Position numbers and translations under genes: made by a program. From positions 4,145,878 to 4,209,877 of the forward strand of contig NC_087381.1 of the NCBI RefSeq assembly GCF_963675165.1: 64,000 nucleotides of DNA, read 5' to 3'. The notes beneath the pieces were generated by a model. It worked only from the letters and a program-made list of their open reading frames with translations. It had not been told where the DNA came from and ran no database searches. Position 1 is the stretch's first letter; the number at the start of each line of letters is the position of its first letter. This stretch comes from Halichondria panicea (taxonomy: Eukaryota > Porifera > Demospongiae > Suberitida > Halichondriidae). Of this stretch, positions 1 to 10,474 are shown one piece after another.

Positions 1-900
1 TTGGCTGAGTGCGGCCAGCGGAGGAGTAGAGCAAGCTGTACTCATCTGTGTCCTCCTCATCATCATCAGAACCAGTCAGCTGGTTAGTAGATCTAGATGC
101 AGTTTTGTCTGCTTTTCAGTCTCTTGTTCTCTTTCTGCAGACCTTTGAAATATGCCCTTGCTTCTTGCAGTAGTGACAAGTGCTTGTGCGAAACTTGCAC
201 GTAGTTGCCGGATGAGCTGCACCACAACGAAAACACGGTTGTGTTGGGCCAATTGAGGGAGGTTTCTCCCGAGGGGGTGGAGGCTTGCGTCGACGGTTGT
301 CCAATAGACGGTTTACAGACGCGTCCTGTCCAGAGAGATTTCTGGTGCCACGATCAGCTAGTTCAGAGGCCTTTGCAACAGCCAGAGCGCTGTCAAAGGT
401 GAGTGCAGGGTCAGCCAAATGTACTGGAGCTTCTTGTCTCGACATCCACAAACAATGTGGTCTCGGAGCATGTCGTTGAGGGTTTCGCCAAACTGGCAGT
501 GTTTAGCAATCTTGCGGAGCTGGGCCACATAGTCATTGATCGTTTCTCCTGAGTGTTGTACTCTTGTAAATAAGGTGTACCTCTCGACGATGGGTGAGGG
601 TGTAGGCTGCTGGTGTTCCTGAACCAGAGCAACAAGTTCTTCGAATGTTTTTTCGGTAGGAGCTGCGGGAGCAAGTAGATCACGGACGAGTCCATACGTT
701 GACGGTCCGCACACGGTGAGGAGAGTTGCACGACGTATGTCTGCCGTTAGCGACAAAAAAGAGTTGAAGTCGCTCTGTATACGCTTTCCTATCCTCCGTG
801 CTGGGTTGGAAGGAGCCAATAGTGCCGATTGAGAGATGAGCCATGGGGTAGTACTTGTAGTACTTGGTTTAGTTGCCGTTGTAATCTGTCGCAGGTTCAT
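1..900 (-). pseudogene. gag: Retrotransposon Gag (zinc-knuckle nucleocapsid), partial
   Basis: Gag-like protein read from an ATG at 898-900 toward the left edge. The first two thirds resemble the capsid part of Ty3/Gypsy Gag, with motifs such as GETINDYVAQLRKIAKHC and the segment LRDHIVCGCRDKKLQ. Two zinc knuckles follow at about 120-230: CFRCGAAHPATTC, a C-x2-C-x3-H-x4-C variant, and CHYCKKQGHISKVC, the canonical C-x2-C-x4-H-x4-C. The reading frame changes near 430-450 between KKLQ and the segment LADPALTFDSALAVAKA, and a TGA interrupts it just after the knuckles, near 112. Beyond that stop the frame continues with an acidic stretch (GSDDDEEDTDEYSLLYSSAG), as expected where Gag leads into protease. 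Protease, reverse transcriptase and integrase would lie left of the window. A Ty3/Gypsy assignment is an inference from Gag style only; no LTR is visible. Confidence 0.75.
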
Positions 901-1173
901 GCAGACATTTGAGTTTAGTGAAATCGTATTCAACAACTGATAAAATGCACAAGAACAAAGGTATAAGTATGTACAAGACAAAAGGCCAGTGGAGCTGAGT
1001 GCTGCAGTGTGCTGGTTTGATTCATGGAGGTTGTTCCTCAGAGGTAAAGATCTGTTGGTCTCCACAGTGGTGCCATCACTCTTAATTATGTGTGCAGGAA
1101 GTGGAATGTCGTTTGACAAACGTCCTCTTGTGAGCTTGACCGATAGTGTAGAATGCCGGGGCTGACCTGGATA

Positions 1174-1455
1174 TCTCAAGACCAACCACAGCCCACACAG
1201 CCTCCTCTCAAGACCAGCCACAGCCAATCACCTCCTCTCAAGACCAACCACAGCCCACACAGCCAATCACCTCCTCTCAAGACCAGCCACAGGCCACACG
1301 TCCAATCACCTCCCCTCAAGACCAACCACAAGACCAACCACAGCCAATCACCTACTCTGAAGACCAGCCACAGCCCACACAGCCCACACGTCCAATCACC
1401 TCCTCTCAAGACCAGCCACAGCCACAGCCCACACGTTCAATCACCTCCTCTCTAA
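1174..1455. repeat. Minisatellite, CCTCTCAAGACCAGCCACAG type
   Basis: Degenerate tandem repeat built from blocks such as CCTCCTCTCAAGACCA, CCACAGCCCACA and GTCCAATCACC, roughly 20-45 bp per cycle. Both strands stay open for about 80-100 codons across it, but the translation is only a low-complexity repeat. It lies just upstream of the Gag start on the opposite strand. I see no coding signal. Confidence 0.8.
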
Positions 1456-2040
1456 GTGACATCCCGACCAGCCTGACAGCCATGACGATCTGTCGTTAAA
1501 AGACAATGCAGTCAGACAGCCACCACACATGAAAACATCATTATGTCAAACTCTACTGTCTGACGACACTAACTATCTTATATCTTTTGACAAGCTACAA
1601 TATCACCAAAAGCAACTACAGAAACTACAAAAATCACTACCTAAAGCTTCACGTTCTACTCTCCATGAGTTATCAGAGATATTGAAATTACTCGGTACAA
1701 AAAGCTTCAGAAAAAAAAGGAACCAGTCCAATGCCCATACATTAAACACTATTCGAAAGGTACTGACTGCAACACGAGTTGTAGTATTGTTACTGGTACA
1801 TGTAGTTGATCTGATTAGTATTGTTACTGGTAGTTTTTGTCATGTAGATAATAATTTTGATTTCTAGTACATGCACACAAATACTACTTTTTGTGTGTGG
1901 ATAGCTGTATTACGTAAAGTAGAATGACACAAGTCTGTACACAAACTTTGACCAGTCAATTTTTCGCCATGCACGCGAGTGTATCTTTCATGGAATTATT
2001 GTAATTGATGTATAATTACAGCGCCACTTTAGCATCAACG
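1456..2040. other. No recognisable gene
   Basis: A 112-codon plus-strand reading frame (1529-1867) is leucine- and lysine-rich in its first 80 residues, with segments such as KLQKSLPKASRSTLHELSE. It has no recognised domain and no repeat partner in the window. I leave it uncalled. Confidence 0.4.
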
Positions 2041-2280
2041 TAATAGGGCCTAGGAAAACACCCCTTAACGCGGTGTACCTCGAATTTATTTTTGTTGTTG
2101 AATCCAATAAAGCGTTCTCTTGGCTTCAAAATGACACCAAGATCGCACCAAGATCGCCGTCCTAGCTTTTTTCTTATCTTCGAGGGAACGCATGATGATT
2201 GCAACGCCCATTATGAGTAATCGACGTTCAAAGTTCAATGAAAAATTGAAGTTCAATTTTGCATCTAATCCGTAATCTAA
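2041..2280. repeat. Dispersed repeat R2, copy 1 (partner at 50229-50450)
   Basis: This stretch closely matches 50229-50450 in the same orientation. Shared blocks in order are GGGCCTAGGAAAACACCCC, TTAACGCGG, a TTTATTTTT-TTGTTGAATC block, AAAGCGTTCTCT, GCTTCAAAATGA and TTCGAGGGAACGC. It contains no protein-coding signal. Two copies 48 kb apart with many substitutions suggest an old non-autonomous element or SINE-like repeat. I could not find clear ends or target duplications. Confidence 0.7.
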
Positions 2281-2958
2281 TGCCAACAAGCCACGCCCAT
2301 CTGTTGCGCATCCTCGTGATTGCGCAGCTAAGCAAGCCAGAAGAACCAAGAACAGCTAGGTCAATGTAGCTAGTATTGTTTGGCACATAAAGAGGAACTA
2401 AGAAGAAAAGGACAACACACAATACTGTAAGGGTAAGCTAGTACGTTTTTGTCTTTGATCGGTACTTCGTAGGTCATGTACAATTATTATTATTGGTGCC
2501 TGCTTGTTTATGTTAAGTTTGTCATAGATATACTGTTACTTGGGTTGTGTGAGGATGCTATGAAGCCAAGCGATCTGTCTTAAAGCTTAAAAGCTTAAAA
2601 GTCAGCCTTTATAATGTAGATTGATGTTAGCTTAATACAGATCGTGTAAGAAAGCATGGTGCATGTGTGGGCTACTTCATGAAGCCTCAGAGATCAGCCA
2701 CTCTAAAGCGTCTTGCATTATGTTTTTCGATAATAAGCCTGTTAACGGTTGTGTATCTCCATTCTTTACAGGACAAGAAGAATGGACACCAAACCCGTCC
2801 GTACAACCTGAACCACACCCAAACATAATAATTAGCAGGTAAGCCTGTACTTAAAATTAATATCTGGGTATTCTTTTGGTTGTTGGTGATTGGTTGAGAT
2901 GAGATTAGATGAGGTGAGAGAGAAGTGGTTCTTAAAAGAACCGGTTGGAATCATAGAT
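2281..2958. other. Intergenic sequence, nothing recognised
   Basis: A+T-rich unique-looking sequence between repeat R2 and the end of the family X gene. Short frames on the minus strand have no recognisable content. Confidence 0.4.
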
Positions 2959-3354
2959 TCATGTACTGCTTGAGCAGGTCCTGCTGTTGTGTCCAGGCTG
3001 TTTGCAGCGGGCACAATGCCGTGGTCTCTTGGCAGGAGGGGGTGGTGACTGAGTGGGGGATGGTAATTCAGGAGTGCTTGGGTACACTCGGGAGAGGACA
3101 GGTAACGTCTCTGTCAGCTGCAGGGCAGAATTCCCGTATTTTTTCATACAGGTACCACTGCCGCTGTGCTGACAGGCCTACTGGGGTAATGACATCTGGG
3201 AGCTCACTGGTTGTGATGTGCTTCTGTTACCGTATCTGCACTCTCCCTCGTGTACACCACACCTGGACGGGAGGAAGAAAACATCCCTTCTTAATGCCGG
3301 GCATCTTCCTAAAGTGGGGTGCAAAGAAGGTAACCCAGTCATAAGTAGGGACAA

Positions 3355-3388
3355 TCACACGTCCTTCCTCGTCACACGTCCTTCCTCG
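3355..3388. repeat. 17-bp tandem microduplication, frame-breaking
   Basis: The 17-bp unit TCACACGTCCTTCCTCG occurs twice in tandem (3355-3371 and 3372-3388) inside the last exon of the minus-strand family X gene. With both units the frame is lost after ISDEEGRV. With one unit it reads on into IVPTYDWVTFF, exactly as in the homologous copy near 45760-45830. Confidence 0.85.
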
Positions 3389-4837
3389 TCCGAAATCAGT
3401 TGTGCCTCGTTGCATTTTCCTGACTTCTGGACAACATCTACAATTGACCGCAGACTGCCTATTTGTGTCCTACGGAACAGCCGCTTGAACAGACCAAAGC
3501 ACCAATCAGGTGCAAACTTTGTGTGACCCACTACAAGGAAGGACAGTGTGATGTTGGTGTGCCTTCCTGTGATGACCCTCCATAGCAGGTACCAGACCAT
3601 GTAGTTATTTTTGTTCTGGCCTGAACAGTTGTCTGCATGGAGGTGTACATCAGTCTCACCTGTGAAATATCAGGTGTACGTAAAAGTATTATTTTAAAAT
3701 TTAACAATGTATTGTCTTACCCAGCCCGTGGTTCTCGAAGAAGTAGTGGAGCTGACTGATCAAGCCCTTCCCACAGTCTCCAGCCTCATCACATAGGAAG
3801 TTGACTTGGCGTGGGAAGGCTTCACAGTGAACTCCGAAGATGGCGCACTTCCTGGGTGTGAGGAAGAACACTGGGCCGGGTTGTAGGGTTGTAGTGGATC
3901 ACTTGGGTAATGCACCTGAAAGGAAAGTTAGATAATGTACATGTACTTGCTTGTTACTGTGAAGCGTGCCATTATAGGTTACCCATTAAATTTTTTGTTT
4001 AGCAGGAGGTGTGGTGGTGGTGGTCAATATTAAGTCAATTTGATGACTGTAGGGTACAACATGTACATGCGCGCTTTGCTAAGCTTACAATAATAAACTG
4101 GAATGCAATTTACGTTGGTTGCCACATACACTGTATGCCACATACACTGTACTTTAACAATAATATTTTTTAACATTGTTTACCTGCTGGGCATAATCAA
4201 AGGCCTTGATAGGAACTGAGTTGGCCTGAATCCTAGAGTGGAGAAGTGGAGGAGCGAAGGTGCCATTCACGGTGTAGTGAGTAATGATGGACTCTTTGCA
4301 CTCTTTCAAGATGGTCGTATAATACGACCTCTCTGTTGTTACTGTCTGCAGGTGGTCCAGATAGTCCTGGAGAGCAGCCGACTTCTCCAACGGTGAGGCC
4401 TTCTGGACAGCTGTGCCATGCTGTTGACACAACACAAGTCTGTCATCGGCTTCATAATTACCAGTGTTGGCAGCAACTCCCTCCACCTTCTACAAAAGGT
4501 GCGATAAGCCACTTCACGTGACTCCAATTCAGTCATCGCATCTTTGTATACCTTCCAGATGCCTCGTTTCGAAACACTGGAAGGTAGCAGTTTGATGTCT
4601 GTCCTGCTGTAGCCAGGGACTCGGCCAGGGAGTAGAAGTCCATGCACCTCAGAATAGTTGGTAAGGAATGTCTGTATTAAGAAAAGTGAATTGTTGCTAC
4701 AGTTGCTTTTTACTTACAACTATCCTCTCATTATCTTCAGTCCCTTTGGGAAGCCAATGTGTATTTCCATGCACCCTTGCTGTGAGCCCACTCACCCGGT
4801 ACGACTACATAATGTTCCTCATTACCGTATCTCCTGT

Positions 4838-6300
4838 GTATTCAAAAGTAAGAGGTATTTTCTGTGTATTACTGTCCTTAGCATATTACTGTCCTTAGCA
4901 ACTGTATGTAAAGTAATTTTAAATTGCGTTGTATTGACTGTGTGTTACTGTCCTTAGATTGTGTTGTATGTACTGTGTATTACTGTCCTTAGCAACTGTA
5001 CGTAAAGTCATTTTAAATTGCGTTGTATTGACTGTGTGTTACTGTCCTTAGATTGTGTTGTATGTACTGTGTATTACTGTCCTTAGCAACTGTACGTAAA
5101 GTCATTTTAAATTGCGTTGTATTGACTGTGTTACTGTCCTTAGATTGTGTTGTATGTACTGTGTATTACTGTCCTTAGCAACTGTACGTAAAGTAATTAT
5201 GCCTCGGTGCGCATGCGCAAGCGAGGTATACGGTAGTGTGTTTGTGTGTGTGTGTGTGTAGACTGCTACAGCTGCTCAAGGATTAATCAAGTGCAAGTAA
5301 GAGTTTCTATAGGCTTCTAGTCATGTTTACTTGGATTTTAATTCGTGGATTTGCAAAATAATGCTTCGTTCTCGAGTTATGCCTAGTTGTGCTTACTTGG
5401 AATGCCTTTTCAGAAGAGCACGTAGTAAAACTTCTTTACCGAGTGTTGCTACTCTACTTAGTAGTTAGCTCTGCACTAGAATGCTAGCTATTGGTAGCTG
5501 CAAGAGTGAGAAGAGAGCTGCAAGGCTCTGCTAATGCAGCCATTAATTTTAGACTTGTGGCATCGATCGTTTTTAACAACAATCATGGTCGATCATTACC
5601 CACTCTCTGAGTTTTTGCATGCAGTAAAATTAAATTGTTTATCATGTACTAATAGTAGCTTTATGTTATGTAGCTTTGGCATCTCCACCGAGGCATCAGC
5701 ACCTGCGGTGCTTTCATTTTCAATTGCGTTGTATGTACTGTGTATTACTGTCCTTAGCAACTCTATGTAAAGTAATTTTCAATTGCGTTGTATGTACTGT
5801 GTATTACTGTCCTTAGCAACTCGTGATTTTCAAATGCGTTGTATGTACTGTGTATTACTGTCCTTAGCAACTGTATGTAAAGTCATTTTAAATTGCATTG
5901 TATTGACTGTGTGTTACTGTCCTTAGATTGTGTTGTATGTACTGTGTATTACTGTCCTTAGCAAATTGCGTTGTATGTACTGCGTGGTTGTATGTAAGGT
6001 TGTATGTACTGTGTGTTACTGTCCTTAGCAACTGTATGTAAAGTCATTTTAAATCATTTTAAATTGCTGTATGTACTGTGTATTACTGTCCTTTTAAATT
6101 GCGTTGTATTGACTGTGTGTTACTGTCCGTGTTGTATGTACTGTGTATTACTGTCCTTAGCAACTGTACGTAAAGTAATTTTAAATTGCGTTGTATGTAC
6201 TGTGTATTACTGTCCTAAGTGTTACTGTCCTTAGGAACTCTATGTTTTTCAAGATTAAAAGTTATGTTGTATGTACTGTGTATTACTCATGTTTCTCAAT
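4838..6300. repeat. Intronic minisatellite array (TGTACTGTGTATTACTGTCC)
   Basis: Tandem array of about 55-60 bp units centred on TGTACTGTGTATTACTGTCC, TTAGCAACTGTA and GTAAAGTAATTTTAAATTGC. It alternates with a shorter variant carrying GTATTGACTGTG. It fills the phase-1 intron of family X copy 1, between the donor at 6308-6309 and the acceptor at 4834-4835. A dispersed repeat (5195-5725) is inserted in its middle. The homologous intron of copy 2 is filled by an unrelated array. Confidence 0.85.
5195..5725 (+). repeat. Dispersed repeat R1, copy 1
   Basis: Starts near GCCTCGGTGCGCATGCGCAA, then a short TG run, CTGCTACAGCTGCTCAAGGA, ATTCGTGGATTTGCAAAATA, CTCGAGTTATGCCTAG, CTTGCACT-like and AACAATCATGGTCGATCA blocks. 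It ends near CAGCACCTGCGGTGCTTTCA. Related copies lie at 20212-20580, 30950-31330 (minus), 31335-31381 joined to 32332-32640, and 51460-51770. No open frame is conserved, so this is a non-autonomous family (SINE- or MITE-like). The promoter type and ends are unresolved. Confidence 0.8.
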
Positions 6301-6529
6301 AATCCTCACCAACTCCGTGTAGAAAGAGGAAGACATAGGAACAGACTTGTATGCCGCTATGGAGGTACACCATAGTGCTCCTCTCCCACACAACTTCCTT
6401 GTGCTTGTGGAGTCACTTGTGGTTGACTCCACACGTTTCACTGGCGTTCATGAAGGCATGCACCTGTCCCAGCAGTACCAAATCCAGCTCCTCCTTCTCA
6501 AGCTCGGAACAGTCTCGTCGAGAATCTGT

Positions 6530-6551
6530 CACTTGCATCTCACTTGCATCT
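6530..6551. repeat. 11-bp tandem microduplication, frame-breaking
   Basis: CACTTGCATCT is repeated perfectly at 6530-6540 and 6541-6551 in the first exon of family X copy 1. Collapsing it joins ACVSHFSEMQV to TDSRRDCSELEKEELD in one frame on the minus strand. Confidence 0.85.
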
Positions 6552-6965
6552 CGCTGAAGTGTGACACACAAGCTCTACCGCAGGTACACCCTTCTATCAT
6601 GAACTTTGAGATTTCTTCAGTTTCTTTCATGCCCGCTGACTTCACAGTACATGGCACTCGACGATGCTGAGGTGACGATGCTGAGGTGCGTGTGACGCAA
6701 GTTTCGTGTTGAAACAGGTCTGAGAGTATACTGTATTGAACTTCTTTTTATGTATTTCCTATAGATGCAAGATGCAAACACCAGCGAGAAAATGGCAGCT
6801 GTCAAATGGCAGCTGTCAAATGGCAGCTGTCACCCAGATGGACGTCACTCTGCAAGTTCTCCAACGTTCTCAGCTGGTGACGGTAAATTTGCTCATAGTA
6901 TATTTGCGTTTGCCTCTATACCTGCTAAATAATTAGCTCTTTTGTCAATACACACATTAACTCAG

Positions 6966-7168
6966 GCCAACATGTAATTGGGCAGGAAATTGTCAGGCAG
7001 TCTTCAGAGTTTCCAGGTTTCTTGACCAATTCTGTGAGGGCCTGCGAAATGCTGGAATTCTACATGCTGTCAGAGCTTTCCCAGACCTCACATATACGGG
7101 GGCGCTGGAGACTATCAGAAACAATGACGAATCACCGGAGTTGATATTCAAGAATCAACTGAAAAATG
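6966..7168 (+). pseudogene. Possible HECT-like N-lobe exon fragment
   Basis: An open stretch reads FLDQFCEGLRNAGILHAVRA, then FPDLTYTGALETIRNN and ends with KNQLKN at a GTAAGG donor. The pattern 'hydrophobic-x-QF-EGL-n-gIL---r-fP' resembles the region in both HECT genes further right (for example MDQLFEGLQNQSVLETI near 13110 and DSLAEGLKACGILKLM near 20690). There is only one exon and no catalytic cysteine region nearby. It could be a remnant of a third copy of the HECT cargo, or coincidence. Confidence 0.35.
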
Positions 7169-7914
7169 TAAGGAGATTGTAAAATTATGTATAATTATTA
7201 TGTACACTTTGCAGTGCTCGAAAAATTCTTAATTTTTGCAACTGGCTCAGTCTATCCTCAGCCAAGATAAATTCATATTAAAGCTTACTATAGTTGCCCA
7301 AACTTGTTCCAAGACGCTGAGTGCTGGTTTTGACCAATTAACTATGGTCGTACAGATTGCAGTAGATGATTGAGGTAATGCGTCATATCCTACGCGAGGA
7401 TATTACTATCTTTTGGCAGTACCGGTCTAAGAGATGTCACGTGCTCTGTCATGCTAGAGGTTGGGGTCACGTGACTGCAGTTAGGTTTTGGGGGAGTACG
7501 GCCCCTGCGATTAGCATTAAGCACGTAAGTGTTGGGGGCCCTCATTCAGCCCCCGAAACGGTCATCGTCGGATGGAAAATGTATTTGAGCAGCCAATTTG
7601 TCTGTGGCTGCTGACAGTAGCCATGGTGGAACAACAAGCAAAAAAGTACATTAAGGTGCAGCCGTTTCGCTATGACGCATTTTTGCGGCAGCTGCAGTTG
7701 AACGTCTTCTTTTTGCAAGATCTCTAAAGGAGGACCTACTGGCTTGCTAGAGCACTGCAAACGGCCGACCGCTAGCTAAGGTAACTGTAGACTAAGCATT
7801 GCATGGGGGTAACACATAAAAATTTTGCACAAATTAATTCAGTGACAGATATAGGCAGATATGACAATAAATACATGCAAATTAATTCTACCTATCTAAA
7901 ACTCGAAGAATGGC
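7169..7914. other. No recognisable gene
   Basis: Between the HECT-like fragment and the piggyBac remnant I see only short unsupported frames. No tandem repeat or inverted repeat of note is visible. Confidence 0.4.
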
Positions 7915-8104
7915 AGGTGCTTGGAGTCCGATGATGAGGAACCTATGAGGGAAGGGAGCGACAATGAATTTTCAGACCTAGAGTCTGACGACGAGGAATA
8001 TGTAAAATAATACATAAATACAACTGAATAAAATTATAATATTATTATGTAATACTTTTGTTATTATTTAGATAATATGAGTGGCTGAGGGCGGGTTGGG
8101 GTTA

Positions 8105-8340
8105 CTTTTGCAACCTCTACCAAACATTCAACAGCCACCTCAACCACCCCGCTCAATCCTCAACAGCCACCCCAACCTCAACCACCGCTCAACCCTCGAC
8201 AGTCACCACGACAGCCACCCCCACCTCAACCACCGCTCAACTCTCAACAGCCACCACCACCACTCAACTCTCAATAGCCACCCCCACCCACCTCCACCTC
8301 CACCTCACCTCCACCTCCACCTCTGCTCAACAACCTCCAG
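8105..8340. repeat. Minisatellite CAGCCACCCCAACCTCAACC
   Basis: Degenerate tandem repeat of CCACCTCAACCACCGCTCAA and CTCAACAGCCACC type. It translates on the plus strand as a Ser/Asn/His/Pro low-complexity run. It lies inside the decayed piggyBac gene. Confidence 0.75.
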
Positions 8341-8499
8341 GTAATTATAATAACAATGTTTAATTCAGTTGAGCGCATCTGTTGAGCGCATCTGTTGAGC
8401 GCATAATAAATAGTTATTTTAAAAACAGACTGTATCTCTAAAACAAAGGTACACAGTTAATTTTACTAATTCAACGCTACACAATTCAACGCTACACAC

Positions 8500-8578
8500 C
8501 CACACACAAACACATGTGTGACATATACCCACACACACGTAATACGTATTGCGCACGCACGCACACACACCACACAAT

Positions 8579-8618
<40 letters not shown>

Positions 8619-8625
8619 ATTTGCC
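8500..8625. repeat. CA microsatellite
   Basis: Imperfect (CA)n, purest at 8581-8616, within the piggyBac remnant. Confidence 0.9.
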
Positions 8626-9115
8626 TTTACCTTTACACAGGGGTGAATCCAAGACATTCCAGAAGTGACGGGCATCTCCTGGAAGGACAACAAAGTCGTC
8701 AATGTCCTCTCTACAAACACCCAGCCCGCAGCTACCAGTTCTGTTCTGCGACGACAGAAGGATGGAACCCGCATCTCAATAATGGCATACAACCAGCTTA
8801 CAACCAGCATAATTATGGGCGGAGCAGCTGCCAAACAAAAAGCAGAAAGTTTTACAAATACGTTTTTATGTTTTTGTTCGACGTGGCTAACGCCTATATA
8901 CATGCAAACGCTACTAAAGAACATCAAGGAGTTCCGCCTTCAATTGGCGTAGTCGGCGTCGAGCAGGTCGTACTGGTGGCCATGTCCATCGAAATGACGT
9001 CGAGGAAGATGTTCCCATATTTGTTGTAGCGAAAGGGACGGTACTGCGAGGAGCCACAATGGTAACCCACAGCAGGACTGTTTTTATCTGTGGCACAAAA
9101 ACAAAGAACAATGAT

Positions 9116-10017
9116 CTGAAGAACAGTAATCTGTGTACCTATAATTATTATGATCTATTATTTCTACTTGAAAAAACAACTTGCTATCACTATTGCTATC
9201 ACTCATGTTCACAATAAGAACAAGAGAAGCCTATAGTAGTACAGGTTGGCTTACCTTGCTTGCTTGCTTCCACTGTTACTTGCTTCCACTGTTACTTAGT
9301 TCCTCAGATCCAGTGACACCCAGTACCTTGTTGTGTAGCTCTCAGCACTACAGCTATGTACTATATACCTACTACAATACTGTATGAAGCTTCTAGCGAA
9401 TCTAAACAGGCATGTATCAAATACGCAATTATACGCAACTACTACTTACCGCTTGACAGTAGCAGATGACAGCCAAACCTTCCAGATAGTAGGCATCATC
9501 CTGTAGATAATTTGCACACTCAAAAGTCGAAGGGCTTTCGAGTTATAACCTTACTGCCACTCAACTGCTTCTTGTTTTAACTTTCACACACGTGGCCATC
9601 TGGTGGCCATCTGGTGATCAGCCACACCTAGTACCTAGTGCACTTACACACAAAAAAAGTTAAGCAAGGCCTCTCAGCACTACAAACTCAGCAGCTACGT
9701 CCTATATACCTAGCACAATAAATATTAGAGCTTCTAGCGAATCTTGTATCAAAGTAGAACCAAGTACTTGATTGAAACAGATCACTGCCAAACCTTCGAG
9801 ATAGTAAGTGATTCAGGAATCATCCTGTAGATAGTCTTTCTTCCTTGCACAATCAAAACTTCAAGCGCTTTCGAGTTACGCACTGTTTTCTACGGACTAA
9901 TAAATTTTGTGCATTTTTTGAAAATTGATATGGCTGCAACGTCAACGGTTAATGCTATTTCATATCGTGTTGCTATTAGCAAATAATAGCTTTTTCATAC
10001 TGTGTTGCTAATAAGCA
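9116..10017. other. Non-coding flank with a short diverged duplication
   Basis: No gene is seen. Two related blocks of about 80 bp (9335-9415 and 9668-9750) share CTCTCAGCACTAC, CTATATACCTA and GCTTCTAGCGAATCT. A small tandem duplication (GGCCATCTGGT) lies near 9595-9620. This is the left flank of the large nested transposon. Confidence 0.5.
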
Positions 10018-10023
10018 CGCTAT
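10018..10023. repeat. Target-site duplication CGCTAT (left)
   Basis: Six bases directly outside the left end of the outer transposon. The same six bases follow its right end at 23074-23079. Confidence 0.9.
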
Positions 10024-10378
10024 TATGGCGCAATATTAGAGTATATACGTATTTTTATCTAGGGGGTACTCTTTTTGTCAACTGGTATAGAAAATAAACA
10101 TTCAGGGGTACACTTTTTGTCAACTGGGTATGGAAAATATATATTCAGGGGTCTTTTTGTCAACTGGTATAAAAACTGAATATATACACTTATCAGTTTA
10201 GGTCCAAAAAATAATTGTTTAGCTACTAAACTAACTACTCTTCTATATAATTTTAAATGTACATGAACTGGAAAGAGTACCCTCAAATAAAAAGAGTACC
10301 CCCAAATAAAAAGAGTACCCCCAAATAAATCCTAAGGTTAAAGTACTCCTAAGGTTAAAGTACACGTACTTTAACCTC
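10024..10378 (+). repeat. Outer element left terminal inverted repeat
   Basis: About 355 bp, matching 22724-23073 inverted. It has two subterminal modules. Near the tip, CAGGGG-[TAC]-CTTTTTGTCAACTGG type units recur three times. Further in, GAGTACCCCCAAATAAAAA units recur three to four times. The inner edge is the 24-bp palindrome 10353-10376, which reads GGTTAAAGTACA up to the dyad centre and then CGT...TAACC. The left copy has an extra 17-bp tandem duplication (10330-10363) and lacks 12 bp near the tip relative to the right copy. Such subterminal repeats are usually transposase-binding sites; that role is inferred. Confidence 0.85.
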
Positions 10379-10474
10379 GCTTGTATTTCTATTTAAAGCG
10401 CAGGCTTAGAGTTTGAGTGTATCCCTACTTACTGTACCAGTACAGCTCGCCAGTATAGTACAGTGCAGTACAGC

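Larger units (their letters stand above)
2959..6630 (-). pseudogene. Family X element gene, copy 1 (DDE-like, zinc knuckle), broken
   Basis: Multi-exon minus-strand gene homologous to the plus-strand gene at 42236-45913. Exons by GT-AG junctions: 6310-6630, 4718-4833, 4184-4671, 3721-3915, then 3659 down to about 2959. Order of features: an N-terminal Cys motif (CTCGRACVSHF) with EELDLVLLGQVHA; the RVHGNT and LLLPGRVPGY segments; MKPMTDLC; FLCDEAGDCGKG; the acidic motif HADNCSGQNKNN followed by YLLWRVITGRHTN; FLVVGHTKFAPDWCFG; PTYDWVTFFAP; and a C-terminal zinc knuckle, CARCKQPGHNSRTC. I remember similar proteins as abundant in sponges and cnidarians, possibly the family annotated DUF7869; that name is uncertain. 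The HADNC...N motif and GHT/PDW region resemble a DDE/RNase H fold, so a transposase is inferred. Breaks: an 11-bp duplication (6530-6551), an in-frame TAG in exon 2, a frame change near 4432, another in exon 4, and a 17-bp duplication (3355-3388). Confidence 0.75.
7915..9115 (+). pseudogene. piggyBac-type transposase, decayed
   Basis: Two separated pieces fit a piggyBac transposase. The first (about 7918-8010) encodes an acidic N-terminus with LESDDEEPMREGSDNEFSDL. The second (about 8645-9115, several frames) encodes the conserved C-terminal region: PEVTGISWKDNKVVNVLSTN, then an SVLRRQKDGTRISI segment, a YNQHNYG segment where piggyBac proteins have the N-x-MGGVD block, QK-RKFYKYVFMFLFDVA, EFRLQLA, and SRRRAGRTGGHVH. 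A proline/serine repeat (8105-8340) and a CA microsatellite (8500-8625) sit between the pieces. Frames change several times and the N-terminal catalytic region is missing. It is a dead remnant; the piggyBac assignment rests on motif order, not a search. Confidence 0.65.
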
